From a virus, in the IMG/VR virus record IMGVR_UViG_3300007734_000580, positions 1 to 32,331 of that record: a DNA stretch of 32,331 nucleotides, one strand, 5' to 3'. Every line of letters begins with the position of its first letter. The stretch's first letter is position 1. Position numbers and translations under genes: made by a program. The notes under the pieces are model-generated. The model was not told the DNA's origin and searched no databases. It worked only from the letters and a program-made list of their open reading frames with translations. Shown piece by piece: positions 7,594 to 16,141 of this stretch.

Positions 7594-7702
7594 GGGGCTC
7601 CTCAATTGGCGGCGGGCGCGGGCGCGAATTGGCACGCTAGCGGGGCAACGGGGCAGGGGCAAGGGCTTGGCAAGGTGCAAGGTGCGGTGCATTGTGGCCC
7701 CC

Positions 7703-8962
7703 ATGCGCAACGCCCGTCCAAAGCTCCGCACCACCGAGGTCAACCTTGGGGATGATTCTACCTTGCGGTGGGTCTCCCTGCTCCCGGAGGGCGTGATCCA
7801 CGCCAATGGCATGGCATGGGATCTTGCGGCTGATGTGACGGACCCCGATGCCTTGCGCTTCCGCTTTGATGATGTGGTGGCCAGCCTCCACGCTTGGCTT
7901 GCGGAGTATGCACCGCCCGTGGCCGTGGAGCACACCAAGGATGGCACCGCCGCGGGCTACCTTAGGAGGATCGTGGTGCTGACCAAGGCGGAGGCGGCGG
8001 AGCTTGGCATCAAGCAGCCCACCGAGCGCATGATCTATGGCGGCCTTGACCTCACCAGCGAACGGTGGGCCGCGGCCTTTGATGCGGGAGAGGTGCCCTA
8101 TATCTCGCCCAACATTCGCGCCTATGCCTCCACCGAGACCGAGGCGGACCCCCGCTTTGTGTTTGGCATTGGAGAGGTCTCCTTTGTCACCATCCCCCAG
8201 ATCAAGACCAACCAGATCCCCGTTGCAGAGATGCGCGGGGTTTCACTTGCGGAGCCCCAAATGAAGATGAGCATGGAAGAGTGTGCAGCCTATTGCGCGG
8301 AAAATGGCATGGATGAGGCAGCCGTGAAGGCGCTCATTGCCCAGATGTTCCCGGAGCTCCACAAGGCGGAGCATGAGGCCAACCCCGATCTGGCCGATGA
8401 CCCGGAGGCCGTGGAGGCCGCCGCCGTTGCGGAGCTTGAGCGGGCCGCGGAAATGGAGAAGGTTGCGGATGAGGAGAAGGAGGAGGAGAAGCCCGAGGCT
8501 CTCCTTGGCGAGATCGCCCGCCTCAAGGGTGCCCTGCTCAAGGAGCGCCGCTCCAATGCCATGGCCGCGGTCACGGCTGACCTCAAGGGCCGCAAGGTCT
8601 CGGAGGCCACCAAGGCCAAGCTTGCGGAGAGCTACCTCTCCGATCGCACTGCCTACCGGGCGATCGTTGCGGACCTCGGTGTGACCTCCAGCGCCCCGCG
8701 GATGAGCCCGCCCGTTGGCACGGCCCGCACCACGGCGCCGATCGCTCCGGGCGTTGGCGGCCTCACGGCCTCCCTCTCCGAGGTGCTGGCCAACCCCCGC
8801 CGCTTTGCGGACCTCACGGAAGATGCGCAGTGGGGCATGATCTCCGATCTGGCCGAGCGGGAGAAGGTTGAGCATTGGCTTGCCGCTTCTTGGCTCATGA
8901 CGGGCAAGATGCCCCAGACCGTGCAGGAGCTCCGCAATTCGCGGGGCTTTGGCGGACGCTAA
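7703..8962 (+). CDS. Mu I-like head maturation protease with scaffold tail, 419 aa
   Basis: Residues 1-180 resemble Mu gpI proteases: a His in AVEHTKDGTAAGYL, a GLDLTSERW strand and VPYISPNIRAY leading to the serine-type core. Residues 190-300 are a highly charged, Glu/Ala-rich coiled coil, typical of the internal scaffold released by cleavage, and the C-terminus is helical. The protein should shape the procapsid and then be degraded. The ATG at 7703 fits the first family-like residues; an in-frame GTG lies 9 bases upstream, and the SD is weak either way. An upstream reading to 7406 overlaps the antisense regulator and is rejected. Confidence 0.8.
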   Translation: MRNARPKLRTTEVNLGDDSTLRWVSLLPEGVIHANGMAWDLAADVTDPDALRFRFDDVVASLHAWLAEYAPPVAVEHTKDGTAAGYLRRIVVLTKAEAAELGIKQPTERMIYGGLDLTSERWAAAFDAGEVPYISPNIRAYASTETEADPRFVFGIGEVSFVTIPQIKTNQIPVAEMRGVSLAEPQMKMSMEECAAYCAENGMDEAAVKALIAQMFPELHKAEHEANPDLADDPEAVEAAAVAELERAAEMEKVADEEKEEEKPEALLGEIARLKGALLKERRSNAMAAVTADLKGRKVSEATKAKLAESYLSDRTAYRAIVADLGVTSSAPRMSPPVGTARTTAPIAPGVGGLTASLSEVLANPRRFADLTEDAQWGMISDLAEREKVEHWLAASWLMTGKMPQTVQELRNSRGFGGR

Positions 8963-9018
8963 CCCAACCCCCCACCCCTTCAACCAACGGCCCCTCCACG
9001 GGGCAAGGAGATTAGACC

Positions 9019-9450
9019 ATGGCACTTGGATCACTGACATACAAGACCCCCGTAAAGATCGCCCTCATCGGCTCGGACCTCACCAACAAGGCGGGCTATG
9101 TTGTCTCGCTTGAGAGTGATAGCGGCGTTGCCCTCAACGTTGATCAAGAGGTGCGCCCCTACGGCGTGATCGTGGTGGGATGCGATAGCCTCACCCCGGG
9201 CACCTATCCCTCGCAGATCGCCGCGGGAGCCCTTGAGATCGTGGATGCCTACGGTGCCACGATCGTGGCCATGGCGGGCGGCGCGGGTGTGACCTTTGGA
9301 AGCCCCGTTGCGGTCACCTCCACGGGTGCCCTTGAGGATGCCTCCTTGGTTAAGAATGATTGGATCGTGGGCTATGCCCTCTCCGCCGCCGCCGCTGGTG
9401 AGAGCTTCCTGCTCTCCTTCACGCCCTATCGGCAGCAGGTTGCCCCGTAA
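9019..9450 (+). CDS. Capsid decoration (cement) protein-like, 143 aa
   Basis: A small beta-rich protein with many Gly, Val and Ala residues, sitting directly before the major capsid gene, as head decoration proteins (DUF2190 type) commonly do. There is no signal peptide. AAGGAGATTAG gives a strong ribosome site before the ATG at 9019. Gln is encoded mainly by CAG and most codons are C/G-ending, as in the capsid gene, which fits high expression. The assignment rests on fold character and position more than on a specific motif. Confidence 0.65.
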   Translation: MALGSLTYKTPVKIALIGSDLTNKAGYVVSLESDSGVALNVDQEVRPYGVIVVGCDSLTPGTYPSQIAAGALEIVDAYGATIVAMAGGAGVTFGSPVAVTSTGALEDASLVKNDWIVGYALSAAAAGESFLLSFTPYRQQVAP

Positions 9451-9500
9451 CACGGGCCGCCCCCAACCTCACCACTTCAACCTTTGATCGGAGATAGACC

Positions 9501-10514
9501 ATGACCACGCCCTTCATGCCCCCCGTTGGTATCAATACCGGAGCACTCAAGCCCGGCATCCTCCAGCGCATCTCGCTTTTCCGCGGCGGTGCGCAGGACA
9601 CCAACAGCCTCACCCTTGCGCCGATCGTCAAGGTCGCCACCCGTGCGGGCTTCTACCATTTCTTTGCGGAGAATGACGCACTGCTCACGGGGCAGCCGCA
9701 GAACCCGCTGACCCCCGTTGACTATGACACCCCGGCCAGCCCGGGCGGTATGCGCATCTCGGCGGGCACCTTCAACTCCAATCTCTACCGTTGGGGCTTC
9801 CAAGTGTTCCCCCTCCAGCAGATCGCGGAATTCGCGGCGCGTGGTGAAGATATCACGGCCCGCGCCGCCTTCAAGCTTGGCGGGCAGGCCAAGCAGCACC
9901 ACGCCAAGGTCTTGGGTGCGGTCCTTGACACGGATGGTAACTTCTCCGCCACTCCGGGCTCGGCGGGCGGCGCTGCCACCCCCCTCCAGAATGAGATCAA
10001 CGCCCTCCTCATTGACCTTGCCAAGCAGGGCGTTGACCTCAACGAGGGCCGTTGGGTTGCCACCTGCAACCTCAACACCGCCAATGATATGTTGCAGTTC
10101 AACACCGTTGCGCAGCAGGGCTACGCCCTTGCCTACGCGGGCGGATCGGCCACGGCCCGCACGGGTGCCACGGATATGAGCCAGCTCAAGGCATGGTTTG
10201 CCTCCAAGCTCATCTGCCCGCTTGAGCTGGTGGTGCTCAATCAGTTCCTGCCCACCACGGCGGACACGGTTGGCGCCCCGGTGATCGCCAATGGCCGCGT
10301 GGCCATCTTCAAGGTTGCGGAGAGCTACGGCGATTCTGGTTTCGTGCAGACCATGACCCCCGACCCCAACGCGGCCCTCGGCCAGATCTACACCTATGAT
10401 GTGCGGCAGGGGCTGATCGGCATCGGCCTCCATGTTGAGAGCGACTATGGCATCACGGTCCTTGGTGGCCCGGCCAATAAGTGGGCTGCTTGCCTCACGG
10501 GTGTCTCCCTCTAA
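9501..10514 (+). CDS. Major capsid protein, 337 aa
   Basis: Length, location after protease and decoration genes, and strong codon bias support the coat protein. Around 17 of 18 Gln codons are CAG, whereas other genes use CAA freely. The protein has mixed alpha/beta character without membrane segments or enzymatic motifs. An HK97 fold is expected for this module but cannot be read directly. The ATG at 9501 follows CGGAGATAG. A structured non-coding stretch follows the stop. Confidence 0.82.
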   Translation: MTTPFMPPVGINTGALKPGILQRISLFRGGAQDTNSLTLAPIVKVATRAGFYHFFAENDALLTGQPQNPLTPVDYDTPASPGGMRISAGTFNSNLYRWGFQVFPLQQIAEFAARGEDITARAAFKLGGQAKQHHAKVLGAVLDTDGNFSATPGSAGGAATPLQNEINALLIDLAKQGVDLNEGRWVATCNLNTANDMLQFNTVAQQGYALAYAGGSATARTGATDMSQLKAWFASKLICPLELVVLNQFLPTTADTVGAPVIANGRVAIFKVAESYGDSGFVQTMTPDPNAALGQIYTYDVRQGLIGIGLHVESDYGITVLGGPANKWAACLTGVSL

Positions 10515-10608
10515 GGGGTGACACGGTGGGAGCTCCCTAGGGGGCTCTCCACTTGTGAGCCCACCGTGCCCCTTCCTTCCACGGTGGTCTCTCAAGCGGA
10601 GGATCAAG
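10515..10608 (+). promoter_or_regulatory. Structured region after the capsid gene with two competing hairpins
   Basis: CACGGTGGG (10522-10530) can pair with CCCACCGTG (10560-10568). The same right arm, CCACCGTG (10561-10568), can instead pair with CACGGTGG (10580-10587). The palindrome GGGAGCTCCC (10528-10537) lies inside the first loop. No U-run follows either stem. The layout could uncouple capsid expression from the genes behind it through partial termination, pausing or RNA processing. Confidence 0.55.
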
Positions 10609-11091
10609 ATGGCGCAAGTTTACCTCTTTGGCGTAGTGAAGGCGGATATTGGCCGCTATCTCCCGCGGATCGCCTTTGACACCGAGACCGCCCCCACGGC
10701 GCTGGAGGCGGATGAGATCTTGGTAGACCACGCGGCGGACCTTTGTGCCTACCTCTATGGCATGGGGGTGGATGTGCAATTCCTTGCCACGGCCACCACC
10801 AGCGCCCTCTACCGCACCTGCCAACGCTTCATTTTGCTCCGCTTTGCGGCGCAAGTGATGAGGCTCCGCAATCAGAATGACACCACGGCGGCGGCGGGGT
10901 GGGATGAGGCGGCGGACCGCATCATTGAACGGCTCCGCAAGCTGCCCCAAGATATGGGTGCGGAGCGGCCCACGGGGGTCAACAGCCCCAACATTCTCCA
11001 CTCCAATGCCACCTATGCGGCGGAGCTCTACGCCAAGCAAATGAACAGCCAAAGCCGCCTAGCCATCAATGCCGCACAAGATAAGATGTAG
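10609..11091 (+). CDS. Mu gp36-like head completion/connector protein, 160 aa
   Basis: The N-terminus (DIGRYLPRIAFDTE, then ALEADEILVDHAADLCAYLYG) resembles the DUF1320/Mu gp36 family of helical connector proteins that join the portal to the tail. Length is close to the family norm. GCGGAGGATC precedes the ATG at 10609, which fits better than an upstream in-frame ATG at 10555. The next gene starts 3 bases after the stop. Confidence 0.65.
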   Translation: MAQVYLFGVVKADIGRYLPRIAFDTETAPTALEADEILVDHAADLCAYLYGMGVDVQFLATATTSALYRTCQRFILLRFAAQVMRLRNQNDTTAAAGWDEAADRIIERLRKLPQDMGAERPTGVNSPNILHSNATYAAELYAKQMNSQSRLAINAAQDKM

Positions 11092-11093
11092 GC

Positions 11094-11747
11094 ATGAGCA
11101 GCTTCAAGATCACCATGGTGGATGAGACCGGGAAGGCGGTGACCACGCTGGAGGCTTGCCTCCGAGGCGCGGGCGATTGGAGCCCCTTTTGGGCGGGCAA
11201 GGATGGGCCGATCGCGGAAGCATGGGCCACCAGCCGCCGCCAAATGTTTCTCACCCAAGGGCGGTCCACGGGCACCCCATGGCCCGACTACTCCAAGCTT
11301 GAGCGCAAGTATTATGTGCCCGTCAAGAAATGGGTCACGGGTGCCACCAAGATCGGCAAGCAGCACCTCTTGCGGTGGGATAAGAGCCCCGGCCCCACTC
11401 CGGGTGGGCAAGAGCGGCTGTTCCCCTCCATGAGCCTCACCACCCACAAAGAATTTGTCTACCGGGTGAGCGGCAATGTGGCGACGATGGGCACCTCGGT
11501 GCCCTATGCCCGCAACCACAACCTTGGGCAGGGTGCATACAATCGCAAGTGGAAGACCAAGCGGGGGGTCAAGGTGATCCAAGTGCCCACCCCCAAGCGG
11601 CCCCTGCTAGCCTTTGGCACGCCCTTCATGCTTGCGGTGCGGAGTGAGCTGCAAAGGATTGCCATCAAGCAAGGCGGCAAGGTAGGAGTGACCTCGGCGG
11701 AGCTCCGGGAGCGGGCCAAGCTTGCGCGGGCAGTGGGAGGCTTTTGA
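11094..11747 (+). CDS. Mu gpG-like virion morphogenesis protein, 217 aa
   Basis: Features of phage virion morphogenesis (gpG/tail completion) proteins are visible: an early Trp-rich segment (GDWSPFW), the GTPWPDYSKLERKYY stretch, an LLRWDKS-like motif, VGT-type strands (VATMGTSVPYARNHNLGQG) and a RPLLAFGTPF segment close to the PARPFLG motif of the family. It probably acts in the neck or in tail joining. ATG at 11094 lies directly after the gp36-like stop. Its own stop shares TGATG with the next start. Confidence 0.7.
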   Translation: MSSFKITMVDETGKAVTTLEACLRGAGDWSPFWAGKDGPIAEAWATSRRQMFLTQGRSTGTPWPDYSKLERKYYVPVKKWVTGATKIGKQHLLRWDKSPGPTPGGQERLFPSMSLTTHKEFVYRVSGNVATMGTSVPYARNHNLGQGAYNRKWKTKRGVKVIQVPTPKRPLLAFGTPFMLAVRSELQRIAIKQGGKVGVTSAELRERAKLARAVGGF

Positions 11748-12376
11748 TGATTGCAGGATCGGCCAACGGCCCCCAAGTAGTGGCCAACACGGCGAAGGCG
11801 CTGGTGGTCTCCAATTGGGGGGCAGTGTGTGACACGGCTTGGCTCAAGGCTATGGGTGCGCCCGGCCTTCCTGCCCCCGTAGCGGGCAACCTTTACACCT
11901 CCCACAGAGCACTCTTCACGGCGGAGACGCAGCCCGCCATGGGCCTCACGGTGATCCGCACCGATGCCAAGATCACGGATGCCTTGGGGGCCATGGACCA
12001 AGTGCATGAGCTGGAGATCACGGTGACCTCCGATTGGGGCTACTATGACGGCTCCACGGTCAAGCCGCTGGTGAAGGCCGCGCCCGGAGATCCCGCCATC
12101 AAGTTCACGGTGGAGGTCTATGAGACCGCCTTGCGTGCCTATGTGGAGGGGGTGATCATGGTGCTCACCAGCCCGGTCTATGGCTTCCCCAACTATGATG
12201 CCCGCATGATGGGCACCGTGGGCTTCACCCCCACGGGCATCTTCAACTGCCAACCCGCGGCGGGGGTCTCCCCCTCTGACTTTGTGGTTGGGGTGGATGA
12301 TGTGGGATCTTCTTTGATTCAACAGACCGTGCGGGCTACTATCCAAGTATTCCAGCGGCGTGCATTGGCGAGGTAA
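11747..12376 (+). CDS. Putative neck/tail terminator protein, 209 aa
   Basis: No specific family was recognised. It lies between the gpG-like gene and the tail tube, where siphophages keep a tail terminator or completion protein. It is mixed alpha/beta, without TM segments. ATG 11747 follows GGGAGG at 7 nt and overlaps the previous stop by one base (TGATG). An in-frame TTG 3 bases earlier is less likely. Confidence 0.55.
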   Translation: MIAGSANGPQVVANTAKALVVSNWGAVCDTAWLKAMGAPGLPAPVAGNLYTSHRALFTAETQPAMGLTVIRTDAKITDALGAMDQVHELEITVTSDWGYYDGSTVKPLVKAAPGDPAIKFTVEVYETALRAYVEGVIMVLTSPVYGFPNYDARMMGTVGFTPTGIFNCQPAAGVSPSDFVVGVDDVGSSLIQQTVRATIQVFQRRALAR

Positions 12377-12380
12377 AGGC

Positions 12381-13454
12381 ATGGCTTCAACTGTTATCGC
12401 GAGCAACACAAGTGCGGTCTATTTCAAGACCCAGACCACCGTGGGCACGGCGATCGCCGCCTCCGCCATTGTGGCCGGGGATGCCATCCGCGTGGTAGGG
12501 GCTCCCAAGTTTAGCCCCCGCGGCGCTGGCATCATTGAGCGCACGGATACCATGACCCCCTACGGTGGCGGTCAAGCGGTGGTCACGGGCGGGCGCGGGT
12601 GGGATATCACTTTCCAGACCGAGCTGTTTTGGAATGCCACGGTTGCGGGCGGCACGGGCGGGTTTGCCAACACCCAGCTTGCGGCCCTTTGGCTTGCTAG
12701 CCCCTTCACGGTGACCGCTTCCACCCCCGATGTGACCTTGGCGGTGCAAAGCCAATTCGCCACCGCGGGCTCGGCCAGCCGCTCCCCCGCCTATGCGGTG
12801 CAGCCCTTCACCATGTTCTATGTGGAAAGCAGCGGCAAACGCTATGCGGCATTCGATTGCATTGCCATCCCCAAGATCTCGGCGGAGTATGGGCAGCGGA
12901 TCATGATCGATTGGACGGTCAAGGGCAAGTGGATCGACCCCGATGCATACAACACCACGGCCACCATCCCCGCGCCTTCCTATGCCACTGACCAACCCCC
13001 GCTGGTGGCCCTCAATAGCGCCCTCACCCTCACCAACTACTTTGAGAATGTGACCGCCCTCACCAAGTGGACCTTTGACCCGGGCTTTGCGCTCTCCGAT
13101 GTGGGCGATAGCAGGGAGGCCAACGGCTTTGGGATCGGCTTCTCCACGCTGGCCACCTATCCCTCCCTTGAGGTGGATGTGGCGGACCTCCCGGAAGGCG
13201 CCTCCTCCAGCCCGCAGCAGGAGCCCGATTGGGATAAGGCTAGCAACAACACGGTCTTTGCCTCGGCCCTCACGCTGGCCATCACGGTGGGCACGGGTGA
13301 CACGATCACCTTCTCCCTTGCCAACCCCCAAGTTATCGCATGGCCCGCGGTGGGTGACACCGATGGGCACCGCTCCCTCACCCTCAAGTTTGGTGCCATC
13401 CCCGATGCCACCACCCCCACTCCCGCGACCATCATTTTCAACGCTACGGTCTAG
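12381..13454 (+). CDS. Major tail (tube) protein, 357 aa
   Basis: A Thr/Ala/Gly-rich, beta-dominated protein placed just before the tail chaperones and tape measure, the standard siphophage position for the tail tube. The C-terminal DGHRSLTLKFGAI segment, ending in strands (ATIIFNATV), is typical of tube proteins of this type. The early part (residues 1-200) would form the tube fold, and the latter half may be a decorating domain. The ATG at 12381 begins 4 bases after the previous stop. Confidence 0.68.
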   Translation: MASTVIASNTSAVYFKTQTTVGTAIAASAIVAGDAIRVVGAPKFSPRGAGIIERTDTMTPYGGGQAVVTGGRGWDITFQTELFWNATVAGGTGGFANTQLAALWLASPFTVTASTPDVTLAVQSQFATAGSASRSPAYAVQPFTMFYVESSGKRYAAFDCIAIPKISAEYGQRIMIDWTVKGKWIDPDAYNTTATIPAPSYATDQPPLVALNSALTLTNYFENVTALTKWTFDPGFALSDVGDSREANGFGIGFSTLATYPSLEVDVADLPEGASSSPQQEPDWDKASNNTVFASALTLAITVGTGDTITFSLANPQVIAWPAVGDTDGHRSLTLKFGAIPDATTPTPATIIFNATV

Positions 13455-13493
13455 GCCCATTCCGGGCAGCTCATTGGAAGGAAGGAAGGCAAC

Positions 13494-13850
13494 ATGGCAA
13501 TTGAGTTTGTGGAGAAACATTGGATCACGGTGGAGAGCAAGCGGGGCACTGCCCGCCTTTGCGTGCGGGAGCCCAACGCGCTGGAGGGTGCCCGCTACCT
13601 TGGGGCCATCAACCGCTCCCGCTCCCTCATGGAGCAGGATGAGGCCGCGGGCTTTGAGGCCTTGATGGAGACCCACGCGGGCCTGCTCACGGCTTGCATC
13701 ACCAGCTCCGAGGAGTGGACCCCCGCCTTCCCCACGGAAGGCAACACGGCGGAGCGGCGGGAGTGGGTGCTCCGCCTCCATTGGGAAGACCTCGCAAAGG
13801 TAGCGGGGGCCGTTGCCCAAGTGGGCTACCCAAAAACTTCCGCCGTGTAG
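13494..13850 (+). CDS. Tail assembly chaperone (lambda G analogue), 118 aa
   Basis: A small acidic helical protein between tail tube and tape measure, as for lambda gpG, a chaperone that coats the tape measure during tail building. A repeated GGAAGGAAGGAAGG site (about 13477-13490) gives a strong ribosome start at 13494. Near the end, CCCAAAA at 13829-13835 is in the correct phase (C CCA AAA) for -1 slippage, so a fraction of ribosomes should continue into the next frame. Confidence 0.85.
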   Translation: MAIEFVEKHWITVESKRGTARLCVREPNALEGARYLGAINRSRSLMEQDEAAGFEALMETHAGLLTACITSSEEWTPAFPTEGNTAERREWVLRLHWEDLAKVAGAVAQVGYPKTSAV

Positions 13851-14239
13851 AGTGGCGCGACTATGCACGGCTGACCACCTCCCACGGCTTCCGCTGTTGG
13901 GAGTGCCCGGATGAGGTGCGCCACCAGCGGGGTTGCACCGAGGGCTACACCCAAGACCTAGGCTTTGATGCCATGCCACCCAACCCAACCACCTGCCCCG
14001 TGCTGACCACCACCCCTAGCGGGTTTTGGGAGGCGCACCGCATGGCCCGATGGATCGATCGTGGCAGCCCTGCGGTGGCCTTGGCGGAGGTTGGCACGGC
14101 CAGCCTTGACCTTGCGGAGTTCGTTTCGGCGGAGCTCCGAGAGGGTGTCAACGCCTATGATGAGCGCAAGCGCAAGACCATGGAGAGACTATCCAACCTC
14201 ACGGCGGGCCTCCGCCTAGGAGCTAAGCCCAATGGCTGA
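13494..14239 (+). CDS. Frameshifted tail chaperone fusion (lambda GT analogue), about 248 aa
   Basis: Shifting -1 after AAA at 13833-13835 joins the first 114 residues to 134 residues in the second frame, starting NFRRVEWRDYARL and ending at 14239. The second part has four cysteines in its first half (FRCWECPDEV... and later) and a helical C-terminus. No independent start with a ribosome site is evident for it. A stem GCCGTG/CACGGC (13842-13847 with 13866-13871) begins 6 nt after the slippery heptamer, and another hairpin follows (13879-13903). This is the classical organisation of the tail chaperone pair. Confidence 0.85.
13829..13871 (+). promoter_or_regulatory. Programmed -1 ribosomal frameshift site
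   Basis: The heptamer CCCAAAA (13829-13835) fits X XXY YYZ with the zero frame read CCA AAA. A 6-nt spacer is followed by a stem of GCCGTG and CACGGC, ending at 13871. The zero-frame stop lies at 13848-13850. Confidence 0.85.
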
Positions 14240-16130
14240 CACCGTAGTTACGATCGGCGGAGATAGCACCGGGCTCCAAGGTGCGTTCAAGGATGCGGGC
14301 AAGAGCGCGGGCACCGTCAAGGTGGAGGCCAAGAAGCTATCTGACCAGCTCCGGGAGGTGGCCGATGATGCCGATAAGGCCGCGGGTGCCCTAGCCCAAA
14401 AGCTTGGCGGCCCCGGAGCCATCAAGGCGGTGGCGGGCATTGGTGCGGCCATGGGCATTGCCAAGAGCGCGGCGGAGGCCTTCCTTGATAGCAGTGAAAG
14501 CCTGTTCAAGAGCTACGGGGATGCCGGGCAAAAGGCGTGGGATGACACCGAGAAGAGCCTCTTTGCCATCAAGGGCGCCTTTGCGGAGGCGGTGCTTGGC
14601 GGGGGCTCCATGGAGGAGATGGCGGCCCGCCTCAAGGCTCTCTTTGAGGGCTTGAAGGTGGTGATGGATGTGATCTTGTTTCCGCTCAAGGTGGTGGCGG
14701 AGATATTGTGGAAGATTCAAGAAGCTACCAAGGCGCTGACCACCGAAAGAGAGCGCGCGGTCACCATAAACGACAAGTATGCAATAGCCATCGGGGCGAT
14801 CGCCACCTCAACGGACTTGGAGAAGAAATCAATTGACGCCCTGTTGATCTCGCTTGGTGATGTATTCATGAGCGAGCAGCAAAGGGCCGCTCTTGCATAC
14901 GAAACCACGCTCAACAATCTTGACGCGGCAATTGCAAACAACCGGGAGGCGCGGGAGTTTCGAGCAAATGCGGCGGCGGACCTTGCGGCGGCGCAAGCGG
15001 TAGAGGCTGAGATCAAGCAAGGCCTTCAAGGCAAGATGTTCCAAGCCATGAAGGATGTGCAGAGCCCGGACTCCTCACGGCGGGTGGCCATGCTAACCTA
15101 TGAGGAGCGTGCCCGTGAGCTGCTAGAGGCTGACCAAAGCTTCCAAGCTCAATTGCGGGTCTCCACAAATGCGGCCCGAGAGAATGCATACAACTCCATG
15201 AATGTGGCCAGCGCGGAAGAGTTGGCAAATGAGGCCAAGCTGCTCACCAAGCGGGAGGAGTATGTGCAAAAGGCAGCGGAGCTGCAATTTTTGATCATGA
15301 ATCCCCCCAAGGCCGCCCGCACCTCCTCCGCTCCCGCCAAGCCCGCTGGTGAGGTTGACCCGATCGCCTTTGCGCGGATGTATTCGGGGCAGCTCCAAGA
15401 GCTCACGGCGGAATCGGTGGCGGCCATCCAAGCAAGTGAAGCGGCCTATGGTGAGAGCACCACCAGCGTGATCACCACCACCCGGAGCAAGCTTGATGCC
15501 ATGCTTTCGGAGAATGCGGCGGCCTTGGCGGCCAAGGAGAAGCAAGAATCCGAGAGCATGGATCGGATCTCGGTGGAGAAGGCCAAGAGACTCCAAGAGG
15601 ATGATGCGATCGTGGCGGCCCGCACCGCAACGGCCTATCAATTTGAGGTTGATGAGGCCAATAAGAAGATCGCCCTTGCGGAGCAGACCGCGGCGGCGGA
15701 AACGGCGGCCAAAGCCAAGTTTCTCTCCGATGTGTATGTGCTCACGGTCAACAACAGCGCCAAGATGCTGGCCGTGGACCTCCAAGATAAGGAGAAGAGC
15801 AAGACCGCGGCGCAACGGGCCACGGCGGCGGTGGTGCAAGGCCTTGGAGATATGGCCATGGTCAAGAGCGGCCTTGCGGCGGCGGCGGGCAACTTTGGGG
15901 AGGCCGCCGCCTACTCGGTGGCGGGCACCCTCGCCTATGCGGTGGCGGCCAAGCTGGCCCCATCGGAGAAGACCAAGACCACGGCGCCCGCGGCTGCCAA
16001 CACGGGCGGCGGTGGCACTACCAACACTAGCTATAACTTGCGTGTTGACGCGGCCTTTGCCGATGGGGAGAGTGTTGCCCGCCGCTTTGCGGAGATGCAA
16101 CAGGGTGCGCAGCGCCGCGGCTTGATCTAG
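14232..16130 (+). CDS. Tape measure protein, 632 aa
   Basis: The longest helical virion protein after the portal fusion, located after the chaperones. It is rich in Ala, Glu and Lys coiled-coil stretches. Two hydrophobic helices lie near residues 60-80 (GAIKAVAGIGAAMGIA) and 135-160, and an Ala-rich hydrophobic part near 540-585. It should set tail length and reach the cell membrane on infection. By the usual ratio of about 0.15 nm per residue, the tail would be near 95-100 nm. Its start overlaps the chaperone fusion by 8 bp. The stretch 14740-15000 uses more A/T-ending codons than its surroundings. Confidence 0.82.
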   Translation: MADTVVTIGGDSTGLQGAFKDAGKSAGTVKVEAKKLSDQLREVADDADKAAGALAQKLGGPGAIKAVAGIGAAMGIAKSAAEAFLDSSESLFKSYGDAGQKAWDDTEKSLFAIKGAFAEAVLGGGSMEEMAARLKALFEGLKVVMDVILFPLKVVAEILWKIQEATKALTTERERAVTINDKYAIAIGAIATSTDLEKKSIDALLISLGDVFMSEQQRAALAYETTLNNLDAAIANNREAREFRANAAADLAAAQAVEAEIKQGLQGKMFQAMKDVQSPDSSRRVAMLTYEERARELLEADQSFQAQLRVSTNAARENAYNSMNVASAEELANEAKLLTKREEYVQKAAELQFLIMNPPKAARTSSAPAKPAGEVDPIAFARMYSGQLQELTAESVAAIQASEAAYGESTTSVITTTRSKLDAMLSENAAALAAKEKQESESMDRISVEKAKRLQEDDAIVAARTATAYQFEVDEANKKIALAEQTAAAETAAKAKFLSDVYVLTVNNSAKMLAVDLQDKEKSKTAAQRATAAVVQGLGDMAMVKSGLAAAAGNFGEAAAYSVAGTLAYAVAAKLAPSEKTKTTAPAAANTGGGGTTNTSYNLRVDAAFADGESVARRFAEMQQGAQRRGLI

Positions 16131-16141
16131 GAGACCTCATC

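Noticed and set aside
7406-7702. N-terminal extension of the protease/scaffold protein
   Set aside because: Arg/Ser-rich sequence antisense to the LexA-like gene; family-like residues begin at 7703.
9477-10607. Minus-strand ORF of 376 aa
   Set aside because: Exact shadow of the capsid gene; no domain.
12387-13988. Minus-strand ORF of 533 aa
   Set aside because: Antisense to tail tube and chaperone genes; Gly/His-rich shadow composition and no ribosome site.
15123-16100. Minus-strand ORF of 325 aa
   Set aside because: Shadow of the tape measure gene with low-complexity His/Gly/Arg content.
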